Source: Gammaproteobacteria bacterium RIFCSPHIGHO2_12_FULL_35_23
GTDB lineage: Bacteria; Pseudomonadota; Gammaproteobacteria; UBA12402
Assembly: GCA_001801465.1 (NCBI GenBank)
Contig: MGXT01000019.1
Location: 62,001 to 126,000 of the forward strand
Length of the DNA stretch: 64,000 bases
Direction: 5' to 3'
Shown here: piece after piece, positions 40,111-49,333 of the stretch
Layout of the letters: the number at the start of each line of letters is the position of its first letter
Numbering within the stretch: position 1 is the first letter of the stretch
Notes under the pieces: generated by a model
What the model was told of the DNA's origin: nothing
Database searches by the model: none
The model's input: the letters and a program-made list of their open reading frames with translations, nothing else
Translations under genes and position numbers: made by a program

Positions 40111-40971
40111 ATGCTCAAAACAACTAGCTTAATGCCTGTAGTTAAAAAAATTATCCTTGAAAAAGCAACAGAAACCCCGTTTACAGGAGAGTATGAGGAT
40201 TTTGATCAACCAGGAACCTATTTGTGCCGTCAATGTGGATGGGCTTTATTTCGTGCTCAGCATAAATTTCATTCGGGTTGTGGCTGGCCAAGTTTTGATG
40301 ATGAAATTGTCGGCCGAATTAAAAAGTTGCCTGATCAAGATGGACGAAGAATTGAAATTCTTTGTCAGCGTTGTGAGGGGCATTTAGGCCATATTTTTTC
40401 AGGCGAGGGTTTTACTAAAAAGAATATTCGTTATTGTGTCAACGCTGCTAGTTTAGATTTTATTAATAATTTAATAATTGACGATACTGAAGAAGCTATT
40501 TTTGCAGGAGGTTGTTTTTGGGGGATTGAGCATCTTTTTAAAAAACTGCCGGGTGTGGTTAAAACTGAGGTTGGTTACACAGGTGGGCATAAACTTATGC
40601 CTATTTATCAGGAAGTTTGTGAGGGAACTACCGCGCATGTTGAAGCAATACGAGTACTTTATGATCCTTTGCAAATTGACTATCAGGAACTAACTAAATA
40701 TTTCTTAGAGATTCACGACCCAACACAAGCAAATGGTCAAGGGCCGGATATAGGCAGCCAATACCTGAGTGTTATATTTTATTATACTGAGATTCAAAAA
40801 ACAGTTGCCACAACATTAATTAATCAATTAAAACAAGCAGGACTAAAAGTAGTTACCAAAATTTTTCCAACTACTATTTTTTGGCCCGCAGAAGTCTATC
40901 ATCAAGACTATTACACTAAAACAGGAAAAAAACCTTACTGCCATGTCTATACTAAAAGATTTAAAGGGTAA
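40111..40971 (+). CDS. msrBA: Methionine sulfoxide reductase B-A fusion
   Basis: 286-residue bifunctional repair enzyme. The N-terminal MsrB domain (about 1-125) reduces Met-R-sulfoxide: zinc cysteines CRQCG and CQRCEGHLGH, FHSGCGWPSF, and RYCVN with the catalytic Cys. The C-terminal MsrA domain (about 128-286) reduces the S-epimer: AIFAGGCFWGIEHLF (catalytic Cys), TEVGYTGG, HVEAI.V.YDP, HDPTQANGQGPDIGSQYLSVIFY. Ribosome-binding site AAGGG 6 bp before ATG. No signal peptide, so cytoplasmic. Single gene, convergent with sohB. Confidence 0.96.
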   Translation: MLKTTSLMPVVKKIILEKATETPFTGEYEDFDQPGTYLCRQCGWALFRAQHKFHSGCGWPSFDDEIVGRIKKLPDQDGRRIEILCQRCEGHLGHIFSGEGFTKKNIRYCVNAASLDFINNLIIDDTEEAIFAGGCFWGIEHLFKKLPGVVKTEVGYTGGHKLMPIYQEVCEGTTAHVEAIRVLYDPLQIDYQELTKYFLEIHDPTQANGQGPDIGSQYLSVIFYYTEIQKTVATTLINQLKQAGLKVVTKIFPTTIFWPAEVYHQDYYTKTGKKPYCHVYTKRFKG

Positions 40972-40983
40972 GCTTTTACTTTA

Positions 40984-41994
40984 TTATAAATCTAATTTGG
41001 AATTATGTTGTTTATTCCATAATGCATAGTAAAGTTTTTCATAAGCTGCTTGGGCGAGCGCAGCAAATTTTTGATGAAACTTCTTAGGCTCTTGAAAAGA
41101 AACATGTACTAAATTTGCAAATTTATAATTTTGTAATAAAAAATCATCACTAGTACTTAACTCATCTACTAACAGTAAGTCTTTAGCTTGCGTAGCAAAC
41201 CAACATTCACCAGTGGCAACTCGCTGAATATCTAAGATAGGACGATGCTCACTCACAAAATTTTTAAATAATACATGCGCTTCATTTACATCCTCTTGTG
41301 CTTTTTGACGGTCGGAGTCTGTGTTTTCAGCAAAAAGCGTAATAGTTCTTTTATAGTCACCGGCAGTTACCTGTTCGAAGTCTATGTGATTGTTTTTTAG
41401 TAAACGATGAAAGTTAGGTAGTTGGGTAACAACTCCAATTGAACCTATGATAGCAAAAGGTGCAGCAATAATTTTATTGGCCACACAAGCCATCAAATAG
41501 CCTCCGCTCGCTGCTACTTTATCGATAGCTACCGTAAGGGGGATATTGGCATTGCGTAGACGATTTACTTGAGAGGCGGCCAGCCCATAATTACTCATAA
41601 TACCGCCCGGGCTTTCTATTCGTAATAAAACTTCATCGCCGGGATCGGCACTCATAACGATAGCCGTTATTTCTTCACGTAAGCTACTAACAGCTTTAGC
41701 TCTAATATCACCGTAAAAGTCTAAAATAAAAATGGTTTTTTTGTGCTTAAGGTTAGCTTTCTTTTTCTTTTTAATAAGTTTTTTTCTTTCTGATTTAGTG
41801 AGCACAGTTTCTTTAATAGTTTGTGAAAGGTTAGCAATATGCTCATTAATTTTTTTAACTCGAATTTTTCCAGAAGTTTTAGATCTATTTTTACTGGCTA
41901 TAGTAAACAGACCACTGATAACAGTTAAAATAGCTGCTACTAAAATAACTGCTTCCACTAAAAAAACTAATATATGAATTAAAGCATCAATCAT
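40984..41994 (-). CDS. sohB: Inner-membrane S49 peptidase SohB
   Basis: 336 residues. N-terminal membrane anchor (about 5-28), a basic linker with KKKKKANLK, then the S49 signal-peptide-peptidase fold: LRIESPGGIMSNYGLAASQV, catalytic Ser in DKVAASGGYLMACVA, IIGSIGVVTQLPN, and GDYKRTITLFAEN with the general-base Lys. Periplasmic-side protease acting in membrane-protein quality control. AGAGGA ribosome-binding site before ATG 41994. Stop is 12 bp past the convergent msrBA stop. Confidence 0.94.
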   Translation of the reverse strand: MIDALIHILVFLVEAVILVAAILTVISGLFTIASKNRSKTSGKIRVKKINEHIANLSQTIKETVLTKSERKKLIKKKKKANLKHKKTIFILDFYGDIRAKAVSSLREEITAIVMSADPGDEVLLRIESPGGIMSNYGLAASQVNRLRNANIPLTVAIDKVAASGGYLMACVANKIIAAPFAIIGSIGVVTQLPNFHRLLKNNHIDFEQVTAGDYKRTITLFAENTDSDRQKAQEDVNEAHVLFKNFVSEHRPILDIQRVATGECWFATQAKDLLLVDELSTSDDFLLQNYKFANLVHVSFQEPKKFHQKFAALAQAAYEKLYYALWNKQHNSKLDL

Positions 41995-42006
41995 TTTATC
42001 CTCTGC

Positions 42007-44052
42007 TTATTTTTTCGGTTTTAATAAAATTATATAGGGGGGATTGGGTACAGAAAGTAAAGATAAAGGAACTTGTGTTTTGGTTAATTCAACTACTTGC
42101 CAATGTTCATTAAATAAGATTGGTTGTAATAGGCTAAGCGCCTGATCTTTAGGTACAGTAAAGGATAGGGCATGAAATAACAAACGATCTTCTGATGGTA
42201 GATAATTAATTGAACCAACCCATAACGGAATATGATCAGGGGTTAACATAATATTAGCACGCCATAAGGTAATAATAATAGGCAAAGCCGAATTGTTAGT
42301 AGGGAGCTTTACCATCATCAAAACAGGTCTTTGGTCATTTAATAATTTGGGAAATAAACGCAAATGAATGTGCTCAAGAGGAAATGTTTCTGCAAATTGA
42401 TTATTAATGAAATGTCTAAAATGTCGATCTGATAGTGTTACCCAGCCATGTGCTCTGAGTTTATGGCGAATGCTATTTAGGCTACCAGCCCATTGAATAT
42501 TTAATAATTCTACTGGATGACCAAAATGAGTAAATCGATAAGTAACTGTTGGTTGATTGCTACCTGACCACCAGCTTGTTAATGGGACATTTTGTTGTAG
42601 CCAGATGGGATTAGTATTTTGTAATTGTTGATTATAATGCTTCATTAAAAAATATGAGCTGGTCAGTGCTAAGGTCATAAGCGTAACAATAATTAAACCT
42701 ACTGGATGTGGAGGTTTTGATAATTTTCTTTGATAGGAGATGGCACATAGCGTGGCAATAGCTGTACTTAAAGATAATCCTCCTAAGGTGTCTGTTAGCC
42801 AGTGCTCCCCTAAATATAAGCGTGAAAGAAGGACTAATAGAATTAGCAGAGCTGTTAAGCTATAAATAATTTTTTTCCATTGTGGTTTTTCAAGACAAAT
42901 AAGCCAAGCAAGAAAGCCATAAAAAGCAGATGATAATGCAACATGACCACTTGGAAATGAAGAGCTAGGGCTTACTAAAAATATACCAGTAGGTCTTGCA
43001 GAGAAATAAATAGCTTTAAATAAATTAGCAAGACCAGCACTTAAGAAGCAAACTGCTAACCAGTGCCAAGCAGCACGCCAGCGTTTGGTATAGGCTAACC
43101 AAGCAAAAATAGTAATGGCTAACGGTAGGACAACAGTTTGCTCGCCAAATGTGGTAATAAAGATCATAACTTTATCAAAAGATAAAATACGTAGATCTCG
43201 AAAAAAATAATAAACAATGTCATTAAGCTGAAGCAGAGGATGGTAATACACAATTCCAATAAAAATTAAAATAAAAAAGAGCATAGAAAATAAAAATAAG
43301 AATCCTAATACTAATTGGCCATGATCGGTAGGGTGATTAGCATCTCGTAATAAATTGCAAATAAAACGTAAATGTTTGGATTGATCTAAGGCGTGCCATA
43401 ATTTATTGAGCTGATGATCAAAGAAACTTAATATTAAACTAAACATTTTTTTTAGTAGCCAAAAGAAAAGCCAGATGATAATCAAGATTGTAAATAACGC
43501 AATAAGTAATTTAGTGGCAATATCTCCTGGTAAAGCGAGGGTTGCTATACCAATTAAAAAACCTGGTAATAAATATAAGGGTGCCCAGCAAGCCGCTGCC
43601 AGAATATCAATGGGTAAAAATCGCAAAGGTTTCATGTGTAACATGCCAGCAAGAATGGGGATCATAGCCCTGACTGGACCGATAAAGCGTCCTAAAAAGA
43701 CACTTTTTCCACCATGGTGCTCAAAAAAGGCTTTAGCATGATCAAGCCATTGGGGATATTTTTTAAACGGCCAAATATTGTGCATTTTATCTTTAAAATA
43801 ATAACCAAAAAAATAGCTTAAGGTATCTCCCACAACAGCGCCTGCAATGGCTAGGCTTAAAGTCATAGTGATAGAAATAATGCCAGAGCCGACTAAAACC
43901 CCTATGGCAGTCATCGTAATGGAGCCAGGGATAATAGTCCCTACAAAAGCCAAGGATTCAGCAAAAGCCACTAAAAAAGCTGCTACGCCACCCCACTCAG
44001 GATGTAAATGCAACCAGTTAGTAAAGGTATGTAATTCAAGATGCAAATTCAT
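42007..44052 (-). CDS. DedA - PAP2 - LssY_C membrane fusion protein
   Basis: 681 residues with three parts. Residues 1-200: DedA/SNARE-associated domain (FAESLAFVGTIIPGS, FLGRFIGPVRAMIPILAGMLHMKPLRF), the family implicated in polyprenyl-phosphate flipping. Residues 270-450: PAP2 phosphatase with SARPTG, SFPSGHVALSSAF and SRLYLGEHWLTDTLGG. Residues 480-681: an LssY-type C-terminal domain (LTSWWSGSNQPTVTYRFTHFGHPVELLNIQW). This organisation matches LssY of Legionella. It is likely a one-protein dephosphorylation and recycling machine for lipid phosphates. It precedes sohB with a 12-bp gap on the same strand. Confidence 0.9.
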   Translation of the reverse strand: MNLHLELHTFTNWLHLHPEWGGVAAFLVAFAESLAFVGTIIPGSITMTAIGVLVGSGIISITMTLSLAIAGAVVGDTLSYFFGYYFKDKMHNIWPFKKYPQWLDHAKAFFEHHGGKSVFLGRFIGPVRAMIPILAGMLHMKPLRFLPIDILAAACWAPLYLLPGFLIGIATLALPGDIATKLLIALFTILIIIWLFFWLLKKMFSLILSFFDHQLNKLWHALDQSKHLRFICNLLRDANHPTDHGQLVLGFLFLFSMLFFILIFIGIVYYHPLLQLNDIVYYFFRDLRILSFDKVMIFITTFGEQTVVLPLAITIFAWLAYTKRWRAAWHWLAVCFLSAGLANLFKAIYFSARPTGIFLVSPSSSFPSGHVALSSAFYGFLAWLICLEKPQWKKIIYSLTALLILLVLLSRLYLGEHWLTDTLGGLSLSTAIATLCAISYQRKLSKPPHPVGLIIVTLMTLALTSSYFLMKHYNQQLQNTNPIWLQQNVPLTSWWSGSNQPTVTYRFTHFGHPVELLNIQWAGSLNSIRHKLRAHGWVTLSDRHFRHFINNQFAETFPLEHIHLRLFPKLLNDQRPVLMMVKLPTNNSALPIIITLWRANIMLTPDHIPLWVGSINYLPSEDRLLFHALSFTVPKDQALSLLQPILFNEHWQVVELTKTQVPLSLLSVPNPPYIILLKPKK

Positions 44053-44200
44053 AGGCTATGATTATTTTTGAAATAAAAACAAGATTATATGCCTAAACCA
44101 GGTTGAGCTCAAATAGCGTTTCATTGCAAAAATCGAAGAGGCTGTTAATTGAATAAAGAAAACGCTAAGCTAAATAAATTGATAAAAAAATAAGCTGTAG

Positions 44201-44470
44201 CTATAGAGCAATTTGTACTAAAGGGCACTGATTAAGTGCTTGATAGATTGTATCTAGCTGTTGTTGAGATTGGGCATTAATTGTAATAGTAATAGCCAAA
44301 TACTTACTATTCTTGCTGGGTTTAGTGCGAATAGCATTTTCTCGTAAATTGCGTACATATTGTTTAATAATAGTTAGTACTTCAATTTCAAAAGTTTCTG
44401 AATTGTTGCCAATTACTTTTATTGGAAATTCACAAGGAAATTGTAAAGCACTTGGTTGTTCAGTTGGCAT
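44201..44470 (-). CDS. ybeD: DUF493/YbeD-family protein
   Basis: 89-residue ACT-like fold protein. FPCEFPIKVIGNNSETFE (FPc.f.iKviG), VRNLRENAIRTKPSKNSKYLAITITINA (the S..gkY.s.t..v.a pattern) and YQALNQCPLVQIAL at the end are typical. Start overlaps the dat stop by 11 bp. The dacA-dat-ybeD order is a conserved gammaproteobacterial cluster, usually ahead of lipB. Role unclear even in E. coli, possibly regulatory near lipoate synthesis. Confidence 0.93.
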   Translation of the reverse strand: MPTEQPSALQFPCEFPIKVIGNNSETFEIEVLTIIKQYVRNLRENAIRTKPSKNSKYLAITITINAQSQQQLDTIYQALNQCPLVQIAL

Positions 44471-45335
44471 AGGATTTTGCTAATAATTGATTTTTATAAA
44501 CCTCAAACAGTTTAATAAATTTGCACCATAGTGGTCCCGGTCGACCTGTGCCCACAGGTTGATTATTTAATTCTATAGCGGGTGCTATTTCTTTGCTACT
44601 GCTGGTTAGCCAAATTTCATCTGCTTCATAAAGTTCATTTTCTTTTATGTCACGTTCATGGCAAGTAATCTGTTGTTGGTGAGCTAATGCAATAGTTAAT
44701 TGACGAGCAATTCCATTCAGAATTAGTTCGTTAGCGATAGGGGTACTAATAATATTATTTTTTACGATAAAAACATTACTAATATTGCTTTCAGTGACTA
44801 ATCCATTTCGTATTAAAATAGCGTCATCTGCCTGTTGCGCTTTAGCTTCTTCAATAGAAAGTATATTTCCTAGTAATGAAGTGGCTTTAATAAAACATCG
44901 TTGCCAACGTTTATCTGCTAAGGTAACAACCTTAAAGCAAATTACATTTTGTAAAGGATCGGGTGGGACAAAAGGCTGAATAAAAAGGATAACAGTAGGT
45001 TGTAGATCATGAGGAATTTTATGACTACGAGAAAAAGTAGAGCCGCGGGTAATTTGTGTGTAAAGCAGGCAATTTTTATGCTGATAATCATTATGCTGTA
45101 AAAGCTGTAAAATTAACTCGTGCCAAGTTTTTAAGTCAAAAACAGGCTGAATAAAAATGGTTTTTAAACTAATCACAAGTCTTTGGTAATGAAGGTCAAG
45201 TGCGAGTGGCTTGCCGTTATAAATCGGTACTACCTCATAAACACCCTCACCAAATAAAACACTGCGATCGTAAATAGACAGAGTTGCTTCTTTAGCTGGT
45301 TTAAATTGTCCGTTAAGATAAACAATTTCTGTCAC
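44460..45335 (-). CDS. dat: D-amino-acid (branched-chain-fold) aminotransferase
   Basis: 291-residue fold-type IV PLP aminotransferase. N-terminal YLNGQFKPAKEATLSIYDRSVLFGEGVYEVVPIYNGKP, PLP-lysine region CFIKATSLLGNILSIEEAK, DAILIRNGLVTESNISNVFIVK and ELNNQPVGTGRPGPL follow the D-alanine aminotransferase pattern rather than IlvE. It would supply D-Glu/D-Ala for peptidoglycan, consistent with its position 14 bp after dacA. Overlaps ybeD. Confidence 0.93.
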   Translation of the reverse strand: MTEIVYLNGQFKPAKEATLSIYDRSVLFGEGVYEVVPIYNGKPLALDLHYQRLVISLKTIFIQPVFDLKTWHELILQLLQHNDYQHKNCLLYTQITRGSTFSRSHKIPHDLQPTVILFIQPFVPPDPLQNVICFKVVTLADKRWQRCFIKATSLLGNILSIEEAKAQQADDAILIRNGLVTESNISNVFIVKNNIISTPIANELILNGIARQLTIALAHQQQITCHERDIKENELYEADEIWLTSSSKEIAPAIELNNQPVGTGRPGPLWCKFIKLFEVYKNQLLAKSYAN

Positions 45336-45349
45336 TTAGATTCCTGTTG

Positions 45350-46669
45350 TTATTGAGTCATAGGGGTATCAATGCTGTCACTGGTTGAGACAGCTAAATT
45401 GTAAGGCTGTTGATTGTTATTGGCAGTGAGGGGAGGAGTAAAGGCAAGTTTACTGTTTTTACTGCCAAATAATTTATGGAATAAGTAGCTAATGCTGTCA
45501 AAGAAACGTGTAAAAAACCCACCTTTAGGATCATCTGCTAAGGCAACTAATGGATAAGTAAGTGTTTGGTGATTAAAGACTAAGTTTACACTACCAATGG
45601 CTTGACCTTTTCTAATGGGAGCTTGTAAATTATTGTTCACTGTTATGCTAACTTTAGCACCTTGGAATTGACCATTAGGGGTAGTCACTGAAATATCATT
45701 TAAAGTGCCTGCAGGGAGATATTTGGTAGTACCAAACCAAACGCGAGGCTTAGTAATAACACTGTTCGCTTGATATAATAAATTAGAATTATAAAAACGG
45801 AATCCATAACTTAATAAACTAATAGTTGCATCGGCACGAGCTTCGTCAGAAGGGGCGCCTAAGACGACTGCTAGCAAAGTTAATCCATTTTGATTGGCAA
45901 CTGCAATTAAACAGTATCCTGCATCGTCAGTATGACCAGTTTTCATTCCTAAGGTTCCTGGAAAACGCCAGAGTAACCGGTTGCGATTAGGTTGAGTAAT
46001 ACCGTTATAGGTTAGCCATTTTTGCGAGTACCAACTTTGGTATTGGGGAAAATCGGTCCATATAGCGTGTGCTAAGGTTGCCAAATCACGAGCAGTTGAG
46101 TAATGTTCAGGAGAGGGTAAGCCGGTTGGGTCTGTATAGTGAGTGTTGGTCATGCCTAAAGAAGCAGCCTCCTGATTCATCATATCTACAAAAGTGTCTT
46201 CTGCCCCCCCTACATATTCAGCAAGAGCCATTGTCGCATCATTACCTGAATCTACAATGACGCCTTGGGTTAAAAGACCAACAGGCACTCGTGTATTGAC
46301 TTGCACAAACATTCGAGAACCGCCAGTTTGCCATGCATTTTGGCTAATTAATACTGGATCATTCAAAGTAATTAAATTATTAACTAGGGCTCTTTCTGTA
46401 AGATACAGTGTCATCAATTTGGTTAAACTAGCTGGCGAACGTCGTACATTCATATTTTGCTGAGCAAGAATAGCACCACTATTAATATCCATTAATACAT
46501 AAGCTTGTGCTTTGACAGTAGGAGGAACTGGAATTAGATTAGGCTGTTGGACAGCTGCTACGGGTTGTTGTTGATTAGAAGCAGGGGTAGGCGCAGATTG
46601 AGCAAAGGTTAGAGCACTAGCAGTGAAAGAAAGTAAACAGATTACTAACCTAACAAGTAATTTTTTCAT
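45350..46669 (-). CDS. dacA: D-alanyl-D-alanine carboxypeptidase (PBP5/6 family)
   Basis: 439-residue periplasmic penicillin-binding protein that trims the terminal D-Ala of stem peptides. Signal peptide (1-23), SxxK in SPASLTKLMTLYL, SxN in VDSGNDATMALAEYV, KTG in GMKTGHTDDAGYCLI, and a C-terminal beta domain (PBP5_C: KVSITVNNNLQAPIRKGQAIGSVNLVF). After the amphipathic region there is an extra polar tail of about 35 residues ending in DTPMTQ, longer than in E. coli DacA (403). First gene of dacA-dat-ybeD. Confidence 0.96.
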   Translation of the reverse strand: MKKLLVRLVICLLSFTASALTFAQSAPTPASNQQQPVAAVQQPNLIPVPPTVKAQAYVLMDINSGAILAQQNMNVRRSPASLTKLMTLYLTERALVNNLITLNDPVLISQNAWQTGGSRMFVQVNTRVPVGLLTQGVIVDSGNDATMALAEYVGGAEDTFVDMMNQEAASLGMTNTHYTDPTGLPSPEHYSTARDLATLAHAIWTDFPQYQSWYSQKWLTYNGITQPNRNRLLWRFPGTLGMKTGHTDDAGYCLIAVANQNGLTLLAVVLGAPSDEARADATISLLSYGFRFYNSNLLYQANSVITKPRVWFGTTKYLPAGTLNDISVTTPNGQFQGAKVSITVNNNLQAPIRKGQAIGSVNLVFNHQTLTYPLVALADDPKGGFFTRFFDSISYLFHKLFGSKNSKLAFTPPLTANNNQQPYNLAVSTSDSIDTPMTQ

Positions 46670-47055
46670 GAGTGGTATCCTATTGTCAAAGCTTAATTCA
46701 AGTAATTTATCGGCAGCATTCTAACATAAGAATTTACAAGCTTGAAAGATAGATAAAAGGAATTTTTTCTTTTTAGCAAATTGGTTGTCTTAGAAAATTT
46801 AAATTTTAAATATTAGCAACAGATTAAATGCTTAATAATAATACAGTTCTTCTTACCATATGAAAGAATTTTTTTGGTTCAATCTTGAGCATAAAACCAG
46901 GAATTATTTTGTGGTAACGAATCACCATGACTTTCTATTGCTAGAGTTGATCCAGATAGTTAAGATAAGCGGCAGTATTTTTTAAAGATAAATTTTTAAA
47001 TGTGAAGTATTTCCAACCACTACCATAACAGATTTCAAACTAAGGGAGCATCTGA
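46670..47055. other. Intergenic region between divergent dacA and the sugar-dehydrogenase gene
   Basis: 386 bp with no well-supported gene. It must hold both divergent promoters. A 42-codon plus-strand ORF (46860-46988) lacks a ribosome-binding site. On the minus strand about 33 codons run open near 46935-47040, possibly a fragment of a lost gene. Neither is supported enough to call. Confidence 0.5.
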
Positions 47056-48114
47056 ATGATTTATTTTAAGCCTATCACTAATAGAAAGATTAGAATGGGA
47101 ATTGTTGGTTGCGGTAGAATTTCTCATTACCATGTTGATGCAATTCAAAAACATGCCAAGGATATTGAGTTGATAGCAATGTGTGATGCTTATCAGCCCA
47201 ATCTTGAAAAGTTTTGTCAGCAACATTCAGTGCGAGGATTCCAGACTCTAGACGCGATGTTAAAAGCAACAGATCTTGATTTAGTGGCTTTATGTACGCC
47301 AAGTGGGTTACATGCAAGACAAGCTACTGTGGTAGCAGAAGCTGGGAAACACGTGATTACTGAAAAACCAATGGCAACCCGATGGCGAGATGGTTTAGCA
47401 ATGACAGAGGCTTGTGATAAAGCAAATGTCAATTTGTTTGTAGTCAAACAAAATAGATTTAATAACACCTTACAAGTATTAAAAAAAGCAATCGATCAAA
47501 ATAGATTTGGTAAAATCTATATGGTTAACATTAATGTCTTTTGGTATAGAGAACAAAGTTATTATGATCAAGCATCTTGGCGAGGTACATGGGAGTATGA
47601 TGGTGGTGCATTAATGAATCAAGCAAGCCATTATATTGACTTATTACATTGGTTAATTGGACCTGTGCAATCTGTACATGCCATGACTGCAACTTTAGCA
47701 CGTAAAATTGAAACAGAGGATACTGGAGTTCTCAATGTGCGTTGGCGTTCTGGTGCTTTGGGGTCAGTGAATGTGACAGTATTAACTTACCCTAAAGATT
47801 TAGAAGGCTCTATTACTATTTTAGGAGAAAAAGGGACAGTGCGAGTTGGTGGAGTTGCTTTAAATAAAATTGAACATTGGGAGTTTGCAGACAAACAGGC
47901 AGGAGATGCTGAAATTAAAGAAGCAAATTATGAAACTTCATCAGTTTATGGTTTTGGTCATCCACTTTATTATCAAAATGTAATTGAAGTTTTAAGAGGA
48001 CAGGCTAACCCTGAAACTAATGGCAAATCAGGGCTTAAATCATTAGAGCTTTTGATAGCAGCCTATCGATCAGCAAGAGATGGAAAAGAAGTACATCTAC
48101 CTCTAGAGTATTAA
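47056..48114 (+). CDS. Gfo/Idh/MocA-family sugar dehydrogenase
   Basis: 352 residues. N-terminal NAD-binding Rossmann motif MGIVGCGRISHYHVDAI, then VALCTPSGLHARQATVVAEAGKHVITEKPMA (EKP catalytic motif) and the C-terminal alpha/beta domain with WRGTWEYDGGALMNQASHYIDLLHWLIGPV. The last block is typical of WlbA/WbpB, the UDP-GlcNAcA 3-dehydrogenases of diamino-uronate synthesis. AAGGGAG ribosome-binding site 7 bp before ATG. An aminotransferase of the matching WlbC/WbpE group follows 52 bp later, which supports an amino-sugar pathway. Exact substrate not proven. Confidence 0.9.
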   Translation: MIYFKPITNRKIRMGIVGCGRISHYHVDAIQKHAKDIELIAMCDAYQPNLEKFCQQHSVRGFQTLDAMLKATDLDLVALCTPSGLHARQATVVAEAGKHVITEKPMATRWRDGLAMTEACDKANVNLFVVKQNRFNNTLQVLKKAIDQNRFGKIYMVNINVFWYREQSYYDQASWRGTWEYDGGALMNQASHYIDLLHWLIGPVQSVHAMTATLARKIETEDTGVLNVRWRSGALGSVNVTVLTYPKDLEGSITILGEKGTVRVGGVALNKIEHWEFADKQAGDAEIKEANYETSSVYGFGHPLYYQNVIEVLRGQANPETNGKSGLKSLELLIAAYRSARDGKEVHLPLEY

Positions 48115-48166
48115 TTGCTAAAAGTAAATATTTTTTTAGTAAGAATTAAACATTGGAATACAGCAA

Positions 48167-49258
48167 ATGAAATTTATAGATTTAGATACTCAATATCAAC
48201 TAATTAAACATAATGTCAATAATCGCATTCAAGCTGTACTTGAAAGTGGCCAGTTTGTTATGGGACATGAAATTACTGAGTTAGAACAAAGATTAGCAAA
48301 GTGGGTAGGGGTTAAGCATTGTATTGCCGTTGCTAATGGTAGTGATGCGTTATTAATTGCCATGTTGGCAATTGATTTACAGCCAGGAGATGAAATTATT
48401 ACTTCAGCTTTTTCATTTATAGCTGTAGCAGAGATGGCAGTTCTTTATGGTATCAAACCGGTGTTGGTGGATGTCGATCCAGAAACTTATAATTTAAAGC
48501 CTAGTGCAATAACAGCTGCTATTACACCTAAAACCAAAGCCATTATTCCAGTTAGTCTTTATGGTCAGTGTGCGGATTTTGATGAAATTAATCATATTGC
48601 CAAACAGTATCAGTTGCCTGTTATTGAGGACGCGGCACAAAGCATTGGTGCAACTTATAAAGGAAAGCAGTCTGCTAGTTTAACGACAATAGCAACAACT
48701 AGTTTTTTTCCTTCAAAGCCATTAGGTTGTTATGGAGATGGCGGTGCTTGTTTTACTCAGGATGACAAACTGGCTTTGAAAATGCAGCAAATTCGCAATC
48801 ATGGTCAGGCTGAGCGTTATCAACATGTAAGATTAGGCATGAACTCAAGACTCGACACAATTCAAGCAGCTGTATTATTAACAAAATTAGAAATATTTGC
48901 TGAAGAAATAAAAAAGCGACAGCAGATTGCAGCAAATTATAATTCTAAATTAAAGCACCATGTAAAAATTCCTATCGTGAAGGATTATAATACTAGTGTT
49001 TATGCGCAATATACTATCCAAGTTGAGCAACGATCTAAAATTTATGAGGCGTTGAATACCTTAAAAATTCCTACAGCTATCCATTATCCTGTGGCGATTC
49101 ATAAGCAGCCTTATTTTAGAACGCTTGTTCGAGCTGTTGGAGAAATAACTTATGCTGAGCGATTAGCTGAAAAAGTGCTAAGTTTGCCTATGCACCCCTA
49201 TTTAGAAGAAGCTGATATAGAAAAAATTTGTACAGCTTTAATCCGAAATTTGCAATAA
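48167..49258 (+). CDS. DegT/DnrJ/EryC1 aminotransferase
   Basis: 363-residue fold-type I PLP enzyme that aminates keto-sugar nucleotides. MKFIDLDTQYQLIKHNVNNRIQAVLESGQFVMG, then CIAVANGSDALLIAMLAI, the DPETYNL loop, VIEDAAQSIGATYKG (Asp for the PLP ring), SFFPSKPLGCYGDGGA (PLP Lys) and RQQIAANYN. The N-terminal FVMGHEI and the pairing with the preceding dehydrogenase fit WlbC/WbpE (3-keto to 3-amino-UDP-GlcNAcA). Likely product feeds lipopolysaccharide or another glycan. Confidence 0.93.
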   Translation: MKFIDLDTQYQLIKHNVNNRIQAVLESGQFVMGHEITELEQRLAKWVGVKHCIAVANGSDALLIAMLAIDLQPGDEIITSAFSFIAVAEMAVLYGIKPVLVDVDPETYNLKPSAITAAITPKTKAIIPVSLYGQCADFDEINHIAKQYQLPVIEDAAQSIGATYKGKQSASLTTIATTSFFPSKPLGCYGDGGACFTQDDKLALKMQQIRNHGQAERYQHVRLGMNSRLDTIQAAVLLTKLEIFAEEIKKRQQIAANYNSKLKHHVKIPIVKDYNTSVYAQYTIQVEQRSKIYEALNTLKIPTAIHYPVAIHKQPYFRTLVRAVGEITYAERLAEKVLSLPMHPYLEEADIEKICTALIRNLQ

Positions 49259-49333
49259 AAAAGGAATTTGGCTAGTTCAGTAGGATTTGTTAGACTTGCT
49301 GCTAGTTGTAATAACTAATTGAGTACTTATTGT

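Noticed and set aside
40471..40674. ORFs opposite and in other frames of msrBA
   Set aside because: Overlap the MsrA domain, whose motifs are uninterrupted.
46860..46988. 42-codon plus-strand ORF upstream of the sugar dehydrogenase
   Set aside because: No ribosome-binding site; an equally open minus-strand frame covers the same bases, so neither can be chosen.
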